Origin: Betaproteobacteria bacterium
Lineage (GTDB): Bacteria > Pseudomonadota > Gammaproteobacteria > Burkholderiales > UBA3065
Assembly: GCA_027490755.1 (NCBI GenBank)
Contig: JAIXXL010000003.1
Coordinates: forward strand, 124,001-188,000
DNA: 64,000 bases
Direction: 5' to 3'
Shown: piece by piece, positions 18,336-27,735 of the stretch
Numbering within the stretch: position 1 is the stretch's first letter
Layout: each line of letters starts with the position of its first letter
Position numbers and translations under genes: made by a program
The notes under the pieces: generated by a model
Seen by the model: only the letters and a program-made list of their open reading frames with translations
Databases searched by the model: none
Told to the model about the DNA's origin: nothing

Positions 18336-18797
18336 TCAGCGGGCTGGCAGGTCGCGCCAGCGGCCCTCCATCACGAAGTCCTGAAGCATCTGGGCGGACG
18401 GTTTGCTGTCGTACATCAGCGCGTCCAGCAGTTGCATGAACTGTTCGGCATCAACCTGCGTCGAGGCCATGGCCCATTGTCCGAAGTCGCGCTCCATGAT
18501 GGCGTTGGCGCGCAGCAGCAGGAACTCGCCGTTGCGGCTGTCGTTGCGGATCTTGGCCATCAGGTTGTTGACCTGCAGCACCGGGCCCTCCAGCACTTGC
18601 ATGAACCAACCGCCGTGTGACACCAGCACGCCGGTGATGCCGTGCTCGGGGTTGTTGCGACGCGAAGATTCTAGGATGGCGCGCTCGCCATCGTCGTCGG
18701 TCAGGCAGCGGCTGCGGTAGACGACCCGGATCAGGGCGCGGGATATGGAGTCGGGTGTCGCGTTGGTGTGAGCGGCTGGGGCCGGTGATGCTTGCAT
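18336..18797 (-). CDS. BLUF-domain blue-light sensor protein
   Basis: 153 residues, essentially one BLUF domain (about 20-115) plus a short C-terminal helix region, so a 'short BLUF' acting through a partner. The FAD-photocycle residues are all present by alignment to AppA: Tyr27, Asn49 (RRNNPEHGITGVL), Gln67 (FMQVLEG), Trp108 and Met110 (FGQWAM). It should therefore be photoactive. There is no output domain. It is convergent with the second MarR-like gene (6 bases apart) and diverges from rubrerythrin over a 293-base region rich in palindromes. Start MQASPAP is chosen because the longer upstream frame is Arg-rich and not family-like. Confidence 0.9.
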   Translation of the reverse strand: MQASPAPAAHTNATPDSISRALIRVVYRSRCLTDDDGERAILESSRRNNPEHGITGVLVSHGGWFMQVLEGPVLQVNNLMAKIRNDSRNGEFLLLRANAIMERDFGQWAMASTQVDAEQFMQLLDALMYDSKPSAQMLQDFVMEGRWRDLPAR

Positions 18798-18852
18798 GCG
18801 GTGCGCCTTTTGGTCGCGTCGGTGTGCCGACAGCGGAATCTTGTCACGTGTA

Positions 18853-18890
18853 TTTCGAAAGCCAAGACGAGACAAAGTTCGTTTTCGAAA
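18853..18890. promoter_or_regulatory. Two TTTCGAAA palindromes 30 bp apart upstream of the BLUF gene
   Basis: The 8-bp palindrome TTTCGAAA occurs at 18853-18860 and again at 18883-18890, centre to centre exactly 30 bp, about three helical turns. Both are 55-95 bases upstream of the BLUF start, a usual place for an activator or repressor. AT-rich palindromes like these are uncommon in this GC-rich sequence. Confidence 0.4.
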
Positions 18891-18997
18891 TGGCTTGTTT
18901 GCCGTGCAATGCGAACCCCGCATCCCTGATCTGCATCGTCTTGCGCGTTGCACCTTTCCTTTGTAACGAAGTCCATCTATAGTCCGGTCCGGCTGGG

Positions 18998-19025
18998 TGA
19001 TAACTTTCTTAAAAGAAATCTATCA
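18998..19025. promoter_or_regulatory. 28-bp dyad upstream of rubrerythrin
   Basis: TGATA-AC-TTTCTT-AA-AAGAAA-TC-TATCA pairs at 11 positions in each arm with two mismatches, centred 80 bases before the rubrerythrin ATG. It is likely an operator overlapping the promoter. A local MarR/OhrR-like protein is one candidate binder, but its arms do not match the palindrome in front of the first MarR gene. Confidence 0.45.
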
Positions 19026-19090
19026 GCCTGAAAGTTTTAAATTATCGACCCGCGCAGCGGGTCTCTCACAACGGGAACGAGGAGACTGAA

Positions 19091-19513
19091 ATGCCGCAAC
19101 TCAAGGGCAGCAAGACCCACCAGCATCTGAAGGACGCATTCGCCGGCGAGAGCCAGGCCAACCGCCGCTACCTGTACTTCGCAAACAAGGCCGACGTTGA
19201 AGGTCATCCGGAAGTGGCGACGCTGTTCCGCTCGACCGCCGAAGGCGAGACCGGCCACGCGCACGGTCACCTGGACTATCTGGCCCAGGTCGGCGACCCG
19301 GCCACCGGCATGCCGATCGGCAGCTCGGAGCAGAACCTGGCCTCGGCCGTTGCTGGCGAGACCCACGAGTACACCGACATGTACCCGGGCATGGCCAAGG
19401 ACGCTCGCGACGAGGGCTTCGACGAGATCGCCGACTGGTTCGAGACTCTGGCCAAGGCCGAGCGCTCGCACGCCAACAAGTTCGCCAAGGCTCTCGAAGC
19501 TCTGGCTGCCTGA
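19091..19513 (+). CDS. Rubrerythrin-type diiron protein lacking the rubredoxin domain
   Basis: 140 residues forming a four-helix diiron domain only. Iron ligands are visible as E20, the pair E53xxH56, E90, E93 and the pair E124xxH127, so the site is complete. Family members reduce hydrogen peroxide in the cytosol. Without the C-terminal rubredoxin, electrons must come from another protein; the neighbouring Fe-S oxidoreductase is a reasonable but unproven candidate. A good ribosome-binding site (GAGGAGA) precedes the ATG. A terminator follows, so it is probably transcribed alone and strongly, with partial read-through to the next genes. Confidence 0.93.
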   Translation: MPQLKGSKTHQHLKDAFAGESQANRRYLYFANKADVEGHPEVATLFRSTAEGETGHAHGHLDYLAQVGDPATGMPIGSSEQNLASAVAGETHEYTDMYPGMAKDARDEGFDEIADWFETLAKAERSHANKFAKALEALAA

Positions 19514-19531
19514 TCAGGCGTCTGCAGTTCG

Positions 19532-19559
19532 CGGGGGTGTCACACGGCACCCCCGTTTT
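19532..19559 (+). terminator. Intrinsic terminator after rubrerythrin
   Basis: CGGGGGTG and CACCCCCG form an 8-bp stem with an eight-base loop and are followed directly by TTTT. It lies 18 bases after the rubrerythrin stop codon. Confidence 0.88.
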
Positions 19560-19616
19560 GTTACGTCACCCACCGCTCTCGATTAAAGTCGCGCCCGACA
19601 CCTCTGGAGAACGACC

Positions 19617-20975
19617 ATGACCGTCCGCGAAGGCTCGCTCGAAGCCCCGATCCGTCACCCCATCGACTGGAAGAATCCGGCCTATTACGACGAAGCCGCC
19701 GTCGAGGCAGAGCTCGAACGCGTGTTCGACATCTGTCACGGTTGCCGCCGCTGCGTGAGCCTGTGCAATAGCTTTCCGCTGCTGTTCGACCTGATCGACG
19801 AGGGCCCGACCGGTGAGGTCGACGGCGTCGCCAAGGCCGACTTCCACAAGGTCGTGGACCAGTGCTACCTGTGCGACGTCTGCTACATGACCAAGTGCCC
19901 GTATGTGCCGCCGCATCCGTGGAACCTCGACTTCCCGCATCTGATGCTGCAGCACAAGGCCATCGAATTCAAAAAGGGCATCCCCACCGCGTTCCGCGAC
20001 AAGACCCTCTCCAACACCGCGCTCAACGGCAAGCTGGCCGCCATCCCGGTGGTGGCGCAGACCGTCAACGCGCTGGCCAAGACCGCGCCGGCGCGTGCCC
20101 TGGGCGAGAAGCTGCTGGGCGTGCACAAGACCGCCTGGCTGCCTGACTTCACCTCCAAGCCCTTCGAGAGCAACCACGCCGCGTCGCACAAGCATCCTGT
20201 CAAGGATGGCCAGCGCACGCCCGGCAAGGTCGCCATCTACACCACCTGCTATGTGAACTGGAACGAGCCGGGCATCGGCCACGACCTGATCAAGGTACTC
20301 GAGCACAACGACATCCCCTTCGTGGTGGTCGAGAAACAAGCCTGCTGCGGTATGCCGAAACTTGAGCTGGGCGACCTGGAGTCGGTCGAGGGTCTGGTCA
20401 AGCAGACCATCCCCGGCCTGGCCAAGCTGGCCAAGGACGGCTACGCCATCGTCACGCCGATCCCGTCCTGCACGCTGATGTTCAAGCAGGAGATCCCGCT
20501 GATGTTCCCCGGCGACGAGGACATCGCCGCGGTGCAGAAGGCCATGTTCGACCCGTTCGAATATTTTGTGGCGCGTGACAAGGACGGCCTGCTCAAGACC
20601 GACTTCAAGCAGCCGCTGGGCAACGTGAGTTACCACGTCGCCTGCCACCTGCGCGTGCAGAACGTTGGGCAAAAGACCCGCGAGATGCTGCAAAAGGTAC
20701 CGGAGACGGCCGTGAACACGGTGGAGCGCTGCTCTGGCCACGCCGGCACCTGGGGCGTGAAGAAAGAATTCCACGAGATGTCGCTGAAGATCGGCAAGCC
20801 GATGTTCCGGCAGATGAACGAACACCCCAACGGCGTGGTCGATTACATCGCTTCGGACTGCCAGCTGGCCGGTCACCACATCGCCCAGGGTATCGACCAG
20901 GGCGTGGCCAATGGCCCCACCGACGACAAGGTTCAACATCCCCTCTCACTGCTGGCGCGCGCCTACGGGCTGTGA
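19617..20975 (+). CDS. Heterodisulfide-reductase / GlpC-like (Fe-S)-binding oxidoreductase
   Basis: 452 residues. Two [4Fe-4S] motifs stand near the N-terminus: C40, C43, C46, C50 and C83, C86, C89, C94. Two CCG-type domains follow, shown by QACCGMPKLELGD near 244 and by ACHLRVQNVG...VERCSGHAGTWG near 345-380. This is the architecture of GlpC/HdrD-like electron carriers that pass electrons between a flavoprotein and a quinone or partner. No signal peptide is seen, so it is cytosolic or membrane-associated. The conserved neighbours rubrerythrin and DUF3501 suggest a role in delivering electrons for peroxide removal; that is inference. Confidence 0.88.
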   Translation: MTVREGSLEAPIRHPIDWKNPAYYDEAAVEAELERVFDICHGCRRCVSLCNSFPLLFDLIDEGPTGEVDGVAKADFHKVVDQCYLCDVCYMTKCPYVPPHPWNLDFPHLMLQHKAIEFKKGIPTAFRDKTLSNTALNGKLAAIPVVAQTVNALAKTAPARALGEKLLGVHKTAWLPDFTSKPFESNHAASHKHPVKDGQRTPGKVAIYTTCYVNWNEPGIGHDLIKVLEHNDIPFVVVEKQACCGMPKLELGDLESVEGLVKQTIPGLAKLAKDGYAIVTPIPSCTLMFKQEIPLMFPGDEDIAAVQKAMFDPFEYFVARDKDGLLKTDFKQPLGNVSYHVACHLRVQNVGQKTREMLQKVPETAVNTVERCSGHAGTWGVKKEFHEMSLKIGKPMFRQMNEHPNGVVDYIASDCQLAGHHIAQGIDQGVANGPTDDKVQHPLSLLARAYGL

Positions 20976-21012
20976 CCCGCCGCGCCGGCCAACACGTACT
21001 CAGGAGACGCAC

Positions 21013-21594
21013 ATGACGCTGACCCGCGAATCGCTCTGGACCCTCGAACACTACGCCAAGGTGCGCAAGGACTTCCGCACCGAGGTGATCGCCCACAAGC
21101 GCCTGCGCAGCCTGGCACTGGGTGAGCACGTCACCCTGCTGTTCGAGGACGAGATGACCATCCGTTACCAGGTGCAGGAGATGCTCCGCATCGAGAAGAT
21201 CTTCGAAGAGGACGGCATCCGCGACGAACTGGAGGCCTACACGCCGCTGATCCCGGACGGTCGCAACTTCAAGGCGACGATGATGATCGAGTACTCGGAC
21301 CCGGACGTGCGCGCCGCCGAACTGCGCAAGCTCAAGGGCATCGAGGACCGCGTCTGGCTGCAGGTCGAGGGCCGCGAGAAGGTCTGGGCCATCGCCGACG
21401 AGGACCTCGAGCGCGAGAACGACGAGAAGACCAGCGCCGTGCACTTCATGCGCTTCGAACTCGACAAGGACATGGCCGAGGCGCTCAAATACGGCGTCGC
21501 CCTTGCGGCCGGCATCAGCCATCCCGAGTACACGGTGAAGGTCGACCCGGTCGCGGCGGAATTCCGCAACGCCCTGGTCAAGGACCTCAAGTGA
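21013..21594 (+). CDS. DUF3501 family protein
   Basis: 193 residues, soluble, acidic, no motif of known catalysis. Recognisable features are the start [20 protein letters not shown], a [24 protein letters not shown] segment rich in charged residues, and [18 protein letters not shown]. It regularly accompanies rubrerythrin and the Fe-S oxidoreductase found just upstream, so it probably belongs to that electron-transfer unit, but its function is not known. AGGAG lies seven bases before the ATG. Its stop codon overlaps the GTG start of the RidA gene. Confidence 0.85.
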   Translation: MTLTRESLWTLEHYAKVRKDFRTEVIAHKRLRSLALGEHVTLLFEDEMTIRYQVQEMLRIEKIFEEDGIRDELEAYTPLIPDGRNFKATMMIEYSDPDVRAAELRKLKGIEDRVWLQVEGREKVWAIADEDLERENDEKTSAVHFMRFELDKDMAEALKYGVALAAGISHPEYTVKVDPVAAEFRNALVKDLK

Positions 21595-21980
21595 GCCAGT
21601 ACAACGAGAAACGCATCATCTCGACGCCGGACGCCCCGGCGGCGATCGGCACCTACTCGCAGGCGGTCCGTGTCGGCGACACGGTGTACTGCTCCGGCCA
21701 GATCGGCCTCGACCCGCAGACCATGCAGATGGTCGACGGCATCGAGGCGCAGATCCACCGCGTCTTCGAGAACCTGGCCGCGGTGGCCCACGAGGCCGGC
21801 GGCAGCATGGCCAACGCGGTGCGCCTGACCGTTTTTCTGACCGACCTTGCCCACTTCGCCAAGGTCAACGAGATCATGGCCGAGTACGTGCCGCAACCCT
21901 ACCCGGCGCGCGCCGCGGTGGGCGTGGCCAGCCTGCCGCGCGGCGCGCTGGTCGAGGTCGACGCGGTTCTGGTGGTGTGA
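21591..21980 (+). CDS. ridA: RidA (YjgF/YER057c/UK114) family enamine/imine deaminase
   Basis: 129 residues, the family length. Motifs are [17 protein letters not shown] at the start, [10 protein letters not shown], and the C-terminal [23 protein letters not shown] with the conserved Arg that binds the imine substrate carboxylate and the terminal Glu. RidA removes reactive 2-aminoacrylate and related imines, thereby protecting PLP enzymes. It uses a GTG start overlapping the DUF3501 stop, and its own stop overlaps the GTG start of recG, so DUF3501-ridA-recG are translationally coupled. Confidence 0.95.
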   Translation: MSQYNEKRIISTPDAPAAIGTYSQAVRVGDTVYCSGQIGLDPQTMQMVDGIEAQIHRVFENLAAVAHEAGGSMANAVRLTVFLTDLAHFAKVNEIMAEYVPQPYPARAAVGVASLPRGALVEVDAVLVV

Positions 21981-24031
21981 GCGGTCTTGCCCGGCTCGGC
22001 CTCACCGAGCCGTGGCATTGCGTCCTCCACCTGCCGCTGCGCTACGAGGACGAGTCCCGCGTCACCCCGATCGGCGCGCTGAGCGGCGGCGAGCATGCCC
22101 TCACCGAGGGCCGTCTGGTGCACGGCGAGGTTCGGCTGCGGCCGCGCCGGCAGTGGATCGGCAAGGTCCGCGACGATCACGGCGACGAGGTCACGGTTCG
22201 CCTGATCCACTTTTCCAACGCGCAGCTGCAGGCCCTGCCGGTAGGCAGCTGGCTGCGGCTGTACGGCGAGGTGCGCGGCAGCCTGTTCGGCCGCGAGATG
22301 GTCCACCCGCGAATGCGCGTCAGCGAGCCTGGCGCGCCAACCCGCTCCGGGCTGACGGCGGTCTACCCCACCGTGGCCGGCGTTGCCCAGCCGTCCATCC
22401 GCCGCGCTGTGGCGGCGGCCTTCGCCGGCATCGACTGGTCCGACACCCTCGACGAGCCGACGCGGCGCCGCCTGCGGCTGCCCGCCCTGCGCGAGGCGTT
22501 GGCGCGGCTGCACTACCCGCAACACATCCCGCCCGCCGACGACCCTGCATGGCAGCGTGTGCGTTTTGACGAGCTGCTGGCGCAGCGGCTCAGCCTGCGT
22601 CTGGCACGTCAGGTGCGCGCCGCGCTGGCGGCCACGCCCCTGCCGCCGCCCGGGAGTGCCCCCGACAGGAGCACTGCTTCGATTGCTGGCGGCCCCGCGC
22701 GAGTGGCCAGCGCGGATGCGGCCGGCCGGGACCTGGTCGGCGCGCTGATCGGCAGCCTGCCGTTCCCGCTGACTGGTGCCCAGCAGCGCGCCTGGACCCA
22801 CATCGCCGCGGACCTGGCGCGCGCGCAGCCCATGCAGCGCCTGCTGCAGGGCGATGTCGGCGCCGGCAAGACCATCGTCGGCGCGCTGGCCTGCCTGCGC
22901 GCGGTGGAGAACGGCCGGCAGGCGGCGGTGATGGCGCCCACCGAGCTGCTGGCCGAGCAGCACCTGGCCAAGTTCCGGCAGTGGCTGGAGCCGCTCGGCA
23001 TACGCGTCGCGGGACTCTCAGGTGGCCAGAAGAAGGCCGAGCGCGAGCGCCTGGCGGCGGCGGTGGCGGCCGGCGAGATCGACGTGGTGGTCGGAACCCA
23101 CGCGTTGTTCCAGAAGGGCGTGGCGTTTCGCGCGCTGGCGCTGGTGGTGGTCGACGAGCAGCACCGTTTCGGTGTGGCTCAGCGGCTGAGCCTGGCCGGC
23201 AAGGGCGAGGGCGTGCACAGCCTGATGATGAGCGCCACACCCATCCCGCGCACGCTGGCCATGAGCTACTACGCCGACCTGGATGTGTCGGTGATCGACG
23301 AGCTGCCGCCCGGCCGCAGCCCGATCGAGACACGAGTGATCGGCAACCCGCGCCGGGACGAGGTGGTGGCCAAGCTCGCTCTCGCCTGCGGCGACGGCCA
23401 TCAGGTCTACTGGGTCTGCCCGCTGGTCGAGGAATCCGAGGCGCTGCAGCTGCGCGCCGCCACCGATGCCTACGAGGACCTGCGCGCGGCGCACCCCGGT
23501 GTGCGTTTTGGTCTGGTGCACGGGCGGCTGGCGGCCGCCGAGAAGGCGGCGGTGATGGCTGCCTTCCAGCGCCACGAGATCGACTGGCTGGTGGCCACCA
23601 CCGTGATCGAGGTGGGCGTCGACGTGCCCAACGCCACCTGGATGGTGATCGAGCACGCCGAGCGGCTCGGTCTGGCGCAGCTGCACCAGCTGCGTGGGCG
23701 GGTGGGGCGCGGGCCGCGGCAGAGCCACTGCATCCTGCTGTTCGAGCCGGGCCTCTCGGAGAACGCGCGCAAGCGCCTGGAGATCATCCGCAACAGCACC
23801 GATGGTTTTGAGATCGCTCGCCGCGACCTTGAGCTGCGTGGCCCGGGCGAGTTGCTGGGGAAGTCGCAGAGCGGGCAGCCGCTGCTGCGTTTTGCCGACC
23901 CGGAGCGTGATGTGCTGCTGCTGGAGCAGACCTCGCAGCTGGCCGAGGACTGGATCGCCGCCGAACACCCGGCGGTGACCGTGCACCTGGACCGCTGGCT
24001 CGGCGAGCGGCAGGGCTTCTGGCGGACGTAG
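21977..24031 (+). CDS. recG: ATP-dependent DNA helicase RecG
   Basis: 684 residues. The N-terminal wedge/OB domain (about 1-170) includes [14 protein letters not shown]. Superfamily 2 helicase motifs follow: motif [18 protein letters not shown], Ia [38 protein letters not shown], and the second lobe with [41 protein letters not shown] cited as VGVDVPNA and [12 protein letters not shown]. RecG drives fork reversal and branch migration of recombination intermediates. It starts with GTG overlapping ridA, and the 140 bases downstream hold strong hairpins. Confidence 0.97.
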   Translation: MSGLARLGLTEPWHCVLHLPLRYEDESRVTPIGALSGGEHALTEGRLVHGEVRLRPRRQWIGKVRDDHGDEVTVRLIHFSNAQLQALPVGSWLRLYGEVRGSLFGREMVHPRMRVSEPGAPTRSGLTAVYPTVAGVAQPSIRRAVAAAFAGIDWSDTLDEPTRRRLRLPALREALARLHYPQHIPPADDPAWQRVRFDELLAQRLSLRLARQVRAALAATPLPPPGSAPDRSTASIAGGPARVASADAAGRDLVGALIGSLPFPLTGAQQRAWTHIAADLARAQPMQRLLQGDVGAGKTIVGALACLRAVENGRQAAVMAPTELLAEQHLAKFRQWLEPLGIRVAGLSGGQKKAERERLAAAVAAGEIDVVVGTHALFQKGVAFRALALVVVDEQHRFGVAQRLSLAGKGEGVHSLMMSATPIPRTLAMSYYADLDVSVIDELPPGRSPIETRVIGNPRRDEVVAKLALACGDGHQVYWVCPLVEESEALQLRAATDAYEDLRAAHPGVRFGLVHGRLAAAEKAAVMAAFQRHEIDWLVATTVIEVGVDVPNATWMVIEHAERLGLAQLHQLRGRVGRGPRQSHCILLFEPGLSENARKRLEIIRNSTDGFEIARRDLELRGPGELLGKSQSGQPLLRFADPERDVLLLEQTSQLAEDWIAAEHPAVTVHLDRWLGERQGFWRT

Positions 24032-24047
24032 CACCCCTGAGGGCCGC

Positions 24048-24102
24048 GAGTGACCTCTCTTCTTGCTCCGCGCTTCGCGTAGTCACTCCGGGGCCTCCCC
24101 GG
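24048..24102. repeat. Nested inverted repeats between recG and ubiC
   Basis: GAGTGAC (24048-24054) pairs with GTCACTC (24082-24088), enclosing an inner CGCG-CTT-CGCG hairpin. A second perfect hairpin CCGGGG-CCT-CCCCGG (24088-24102) follows. There is no T-tract. It could be a processing or termination structure for the recG message, or an extragenic repeat; only one copy is seen in this window. Confidence 0.45.
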
Positions 24103-24171
24103 CACCGGCCAAGTGGCGGCGCACGACAGGCAAGGGGCCAGTGCTGCGGTACGAATCGCTACACTCGGGCC

Positions 24172-24753
24172 ATGCTGACTCGTCCTGCTGATGGCTGGAG
24201 ACCCGTGCTGCGGGCTGCTCCGCGCGGCATCCTCCCCTGGCTCACCGACCACGACTCGCTCACCGCAGCGGTGCGCGCGCGCTGCGGCGAGTTGCGCGTG
24301 CGGGTGCTGCGGCAGGGGCTGGGGCGGGTGCTGCCCGACGAGGCGCCGCTGGTGGGCGTGCGGCCCGGCGCGCGCGTCTGGGTGCGCGAGGTGGCGCTGG
24401 TCGCCGATGGCGTGCCATGGGTGTGGGCGCGCAGCGTGGCCCGGCCCGGTGACCTGCGTAACGCTTGGCGCGACCTGGCGGGGCTCGGCAACCGCTCGCT
24501 GGGCGCGGCGCTGTTCGCCGACCCCCGTGTCGGCCGCGGCAACCTGCTGGCGCGTGCGCTGGACCGGCGTGACCCGCGGGGCAGGGTGGCGGGGCGGTAC
24601 CTGCTGGGTGCCGGGGCGGCGGTTGACGCTATGGGCCGCGGCAACTGCCCGTTCTCCGCGCTCTGGGGCCGCCGCTCGCTGTTCTGTCGCGGCCACGGCT
24701 GCATCCTCGTCACCGAGGTCTTTGCGCCCGCTATCCCGGATCGCAGAGCCTAG
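24172..24753 (+). CDS. ubiC: Chorismate pyruvate-lyase
   Basis: 193 residues. UbiC splits chorismate to 4-hydroxybenzoate and pyruvate, the first step of ubiquinone synthesis. The family run ILPWLTDHDSLT near residue 20, the WVREVALVADGVPWVWARSV segment (cited in part) and the GAGAAVDAMGRGNC-like end fit the fold, although UbiC sequences are variable. The identification is strengthened by ubiA following on the same strand, 93 bases downstream, the usual ubiC-ubiA pairing. A TACACT hexamer sits only 7 bases before the ATG, which would give a very short leader if it is the -10 element. Confidence 0.88.
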   Translation: MLTRPADGWRPVLRAAPRGILPWLTDHDSLTAAVRARCGELRVRVLRQGLGRVLPDEAPLVGVRPGARVWVREVALVADGVPWVWARSVARPGDLRNAWRDLAGLGNRSLGAALFADPRVGRGNLLARALDRRDPRGRVAGRYLLGAGAAVDAMGRGNCPFSALWGRRSLFCRGHGCILVTEVFAPAIPDRRA

Positions 24754-24846
24754 TCCGGCGTGATTGGCGGTGCGGCCGTCCGCGCCCACCTCGGCTATCC
24801 TTCGCAGCCTTGAGCCTCGGCCGGTCATGGCCCATCCTCCCAACGC

Positions 24847-25722
24847 ATGAGCAGCGCCGCGCAAGTCCTCTCTCCCTACATCCGGCTGGTCCGCCTGGAC
24901 AAGCCGGTCGGCATCTGGCTACTGCTGTGGCCCACGCTGTGGGGCCTGTGGGTGGCCGCCGGAGGCCTGCCGCCGGCAGATGTAGCGTTCATCTTCGTGT
25001 TGGGCACGGTGCTGATGCGGTCGGCGGGCTGCGCCATCAACGACTGGGCCGACCGCGACTTCGACGGCCACGTCGAGCGCACCCGCGGGCGCCCGCTGGC
25101 CAGTGGCGAATTGCCGCCGCGCGCTGCGCTGTGGGTAGCGGGTGGGCTCGCGCTGGCGGCATTTCTGCTGATCCTGCCGCTGTCGCCCGGGGTCTGGCTG
25201 TGGTCGGTGCCGGCGGTGCTGCTGGCGGCCAGCTACCCCTTCACCAAGCGCTTTCTTGCCATCCCGCAGGCGTACCTGGGGCTGGCATTCGGCTTCGGCA
25301 TCCCGATGGCCTTTGTCGCCATGACCGGCGAGGTCCCCGCGGTGGCCTGGCTGCTGCTGGCCGCCAACCTGTTCTGGACCGTGGCCTACGACACCGAGTA
25401 CGCCATGGTCGATCGCGCCGACGACCTCAAGCTGGGCATCCGCACCTCGGCCATCACCTTCGGCCGCTTCGACGTCAACATCATCGCGCTGTGCTACTTC
25501 GTCAGCCTGCTGCTGCTGGCGGTGGCGGGCGGGCTGCTGGAGCGGGGCATCTGGTGGATGCTCGGTCTCACCGTCGCCTCCGGCATCGCGCTGCACCACG
25601 TGCGCCTGATCGCCGGCCGCGACCCTGCGGCCTGCTTCCGTGCCTTCCGCCACAACGTCTGGTACGGTGCCGCCGTGTTTGCCGGCCTGCTCGCCGACTA
25701 CGCGCTGGTGCCGGCCAGCTGA
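24847..25722 (+). CDS. ubiA: 4-hydroxybenzoate octaprenyltransferase
   Basis: 291 residues, an integral membrane prenyltransferase with about eight to nine hydrophobic helices. Both Asp-rich substrate motifs are present: [20 protein letters not shown] near 63-82 binds the prenyl diphosphate through magnesium, and [18 protein letters not shown] near 180-200 completes the site. It attaches the polyprenyl tail to 4-hydroxybenzoate, the product of the upstream UbiC. The start [22 protein letters not shown] is the family N-terminus (first 20 residues given in part). Confidence 0.96.
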   Translation: MSSAAQVLSPYIRLVRLDKPVGIWLLLWPTLWGLWVAAGGLPPADVAFIFVLGTVLMRSAGCAINDWADRDFDGHVERTRGRPLASGELPPRAALWVAGGLALAAFLLILPLSPGVWLWSVPAVLLAASYPFTKRFLAIPQAYLGLAFGFGIPMAFVAMTGEVPAVAWLLLAANLFWTVAYDTEYAMVDRADDLKLGIRTSAITFGRFDVNIIALCYFVSLLLLAVAGGLLERGIWWMLGLTVASGIALHHVRLIAGRDPAACFRAFRHNVWYGAAVFAGLLADYALVPAS

Positions 25723-25803
25723 CCCCGGCCAACCGACAACCAGCCGCGCCACGCGCGGTGCCCCCGATCTGCCCCTACACCCCACCCGGAGCCCGTAACC
25801 GAC

Positions 25804-26637
25804 ATGAGCAGCGACATCCTCGACCGGATCCTCGCCACCAAACGCCGCGAGGTCGCCGACCTGCTCGGCCGCACCGACTTGGCGGCCCTGCGTGTTGCAG
25901 CCGCGGCGGGCGGCCCGGTGCGTGACTTCGTCGGCGCGCTGCGCGGCAAGGTGGCCGCCGGGCAGGCTGCCGTCATTGCCGAGGTGAAGAAGGCAAGCCC
26001 GAGCAAGGGCGTGCTGCGCGACCCCTTCGACCCGGCCGCTATCGCTGCCGACTACGCCGCGCATGGCGCGGCCTGTCTGTCGGTGCTGACCGACGTCGAC
26101 TACTTCCAGGGCTGCCGCGCCTATCTGGAGGCCGCGCGTGGTGCCTGCAGCATCCCGGTGCTGCGCAAAGACTTCATCGTCGACCCGGCGCAGGTGCTCG
26201 AGGCACGCGCCATGGGCGCCGACTGCATCCTGCTGATCGTCGCTGCGTTCGCCCGCAACGCTGCTGCCGGCACCACGACCGACAGTTTCGACCTGGGCGC
26301 GCTGCAGCGGCTCGAGGCTCTGGCGATGGACCTTGGCATGGCGGTGCTGATCGAGGTGCACGATGCCGCCGAACTCGACATCGCCCTGCAGATGCGCTCG
26401 CCGCTGGTCGGCATCAACAACCGCAACCTGCGCACCTTCGAGGTCAGCCTGCAGACCACGCTCGACCTGCTCAGCCGCATCCCTGACGAACGTCTGGTCA
26501 TCACCGAGAGCGGCATCCTCGGGCCTGACGACGTCGCGCTGATGCGCGGCAAGGGCGTGAACAGCTTCTTGGTCGGTGAGGCGTTCATGCGCGCACCCAG
26601 CCCGGGTGCGGAGTTGGCGCGGCTGTTCGGCGGCTGA
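25804..26637 (+). CDS. trpC: Indole-3-glycerol phosphate synthase
   Basis: 277 residues, a monofunctional TIM barrel closing the indole ring in tryptophan synthesis. [14 protein letters not shown] opens the protein. The catalytic Glu and Lys lie in [48 protein letters not shown] and [12 protein letters not shown] carry the remaining active-site residues. It follows ubiA by 81 bases, while trpE is about 14 kb away on the other strand, so the tryptophan genes are dispersed in this genome. AGCCCGTAACCGAC before the ATG is a weak ribosome-binding site. Confidence 0.96.
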   Translation: MSSDILDRILATKRREVADLLGRTDLAALRVAAAAGGPVRDFVGALRGKVAAGQAAVIAEVKKASPSKGVLRDPFDPAAIAADYAAHGAACLSVLTDVDYFQGCRAYLEAARGACSIPVLRKDFIVDPAQVLEARAMGADCILLIVAAFARNAAAGTTTDSFDLGALQRLEALAMDLGMAVLIEVHDAAELDIALQMRSPLVGINNRNLRTFEVSLQTTLDLLSRIPDERLVITESGILGPDDVALMRGKGVNSFLVGEAFMRAPSPGAELARLFGG

Positions 26638-26655
26638 CCTTTGCCGGGGGGCTGC

Positions 26656-27735
26656 CTAGAGCCGCCCCGCGATGGCCGCCAGCCGCGCCGCCCTGACAGC
26701 GCCCGCGATCTGCGCCTTGTCGGCGCAGGCCTTGGCGATGCCGCCGGCATCCACGCCAGACGCTGCCCTCAATGCATCACGCAGCCGCCCGGCGCTCGCA
26801 GCATCTCCCTCGCCGGCAGCAGCGCGCACGGCGATCAGGCACTCCAGCCGGTGCGGCTGACGCAGCGCGTCGACCACCTCCAGCGTACGCAGCAGACCCT
26901 CGGCGCTGTCGGTGCCAAGCGCGCGGCTGCGTAGCGCATCCTCGCCGGCACGCGCCACGTCCTGCGGCACCCGCAGCCGTGCACACAGCGCGCCCCAGGC
27001 CGCGTCGTCGCGCAACGCCAGCGCCAGCAGAGCACCCACCACCGGCACCGGTTGCCCGGCGGCGGTGGCCAGCCTTTGGCAGAGCGTGTTGAAGGTCGTG
27101 GCATCCAGCGCCGCCAGCTCGGGGAACACCACCGCCAGCGCGTCGCAGTCGCGCAGTACGGTCCAGTAGCGGTGCGGCAGGGGCTCGGCAAGCGCCCGCG
27201 CCGTCTCTTGCCAGACACGTTCCGCCACGAGGTGCGCGAGTTCGCCATCGCTGGCCATCTGTCGGGCCAGCGCGAGCGTCTCCGGCGCCACGCCGAAATC
27301 GAAACGCGCCGCAAAGCGCGCCAGCCTGAGCACGCGCAGCGGGTCCTCGACGAAGGCGGGCCCGATGTGGCGCAGCAGCCCGGCGCGCAGGTCTGCCTGG
27401 CCGCCGCAAGGGTCGACCAGGGTGCCGTCGGCCGCCCGCGCCATCGCGTTGATGGTCAGGTCACGCCGCACCAGGTCCTGTTCCAGCGTGACGTCGGGCT
27501 CGGCGTGCACCACGAACCCGCGGTAGCCATGCCCAGACTTGCGCTCGGTGCGCGCCAGCGCATATTCCTCGTGGGTGTCCGGGTGCAGGAAAACCGGGAA
27601 GTCCCGCCCGACCTGCTGGTAGCCGGCGTCGAGCATCTGCTGCACGGTGGCGCCTACCACCACCCAGTCGCGGTCCTGCACGGGTCGGCCGAGCAGCGCA
27701 TCGCGCACCGCGCCGCCGACCTCGTAGACCTTCAC
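26656..27735 (-). CDS. cca: CCA-adding tRNA nucleotidyltransferase
   Basis: 359 residues, class II. The nucleotidyltransferase head has [20 protein letters not shown] with the G-G-A-V-R-D-x-L-L-G and metal-binding D-x-D elements, then [24 protein letters not shown] and [15 protein letters not shown]. It repairs or adds the 3' CCA end of tRNA. It stops shortly after the tRNA-binding part and shows no C-terminal HD phosphohydrolase domain, which is present in the longer enterobacterial form. The start overlaps the end of the NDUFA9-like gene by 4 bases. Confidence 0.95.
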   Translation of the reverse strand: MKVYEVGGAVRDALLGRPVQDRDWVVVGATVQQMLDAGYQQVGRDFPVFLHPDTHEEYALARTERKSGHGYRGFVVHAEPDVTLEQDLVRRDLTINAMARAADGTLVDPCGGQADLRAGLLRHIGPAFVEDPLRVLRLARFAARFDFGVAPETLALARQMASDGELAHLVAERVWQETARALAEPLPHRYWTVLRDCDALAVVFPELAALDATTFNTLCQRLATAAGQPVPVVGALLALALRDDAAWGALCARLRVPQDVARAGEDALRSRALGTDSAEGLLRTLEVVDALRQPHRLECLIAVRAAAGEGDAASAGRLRDALRAASGVDAGGIAKACADKAQIAGAVRAARLAAIAGRL

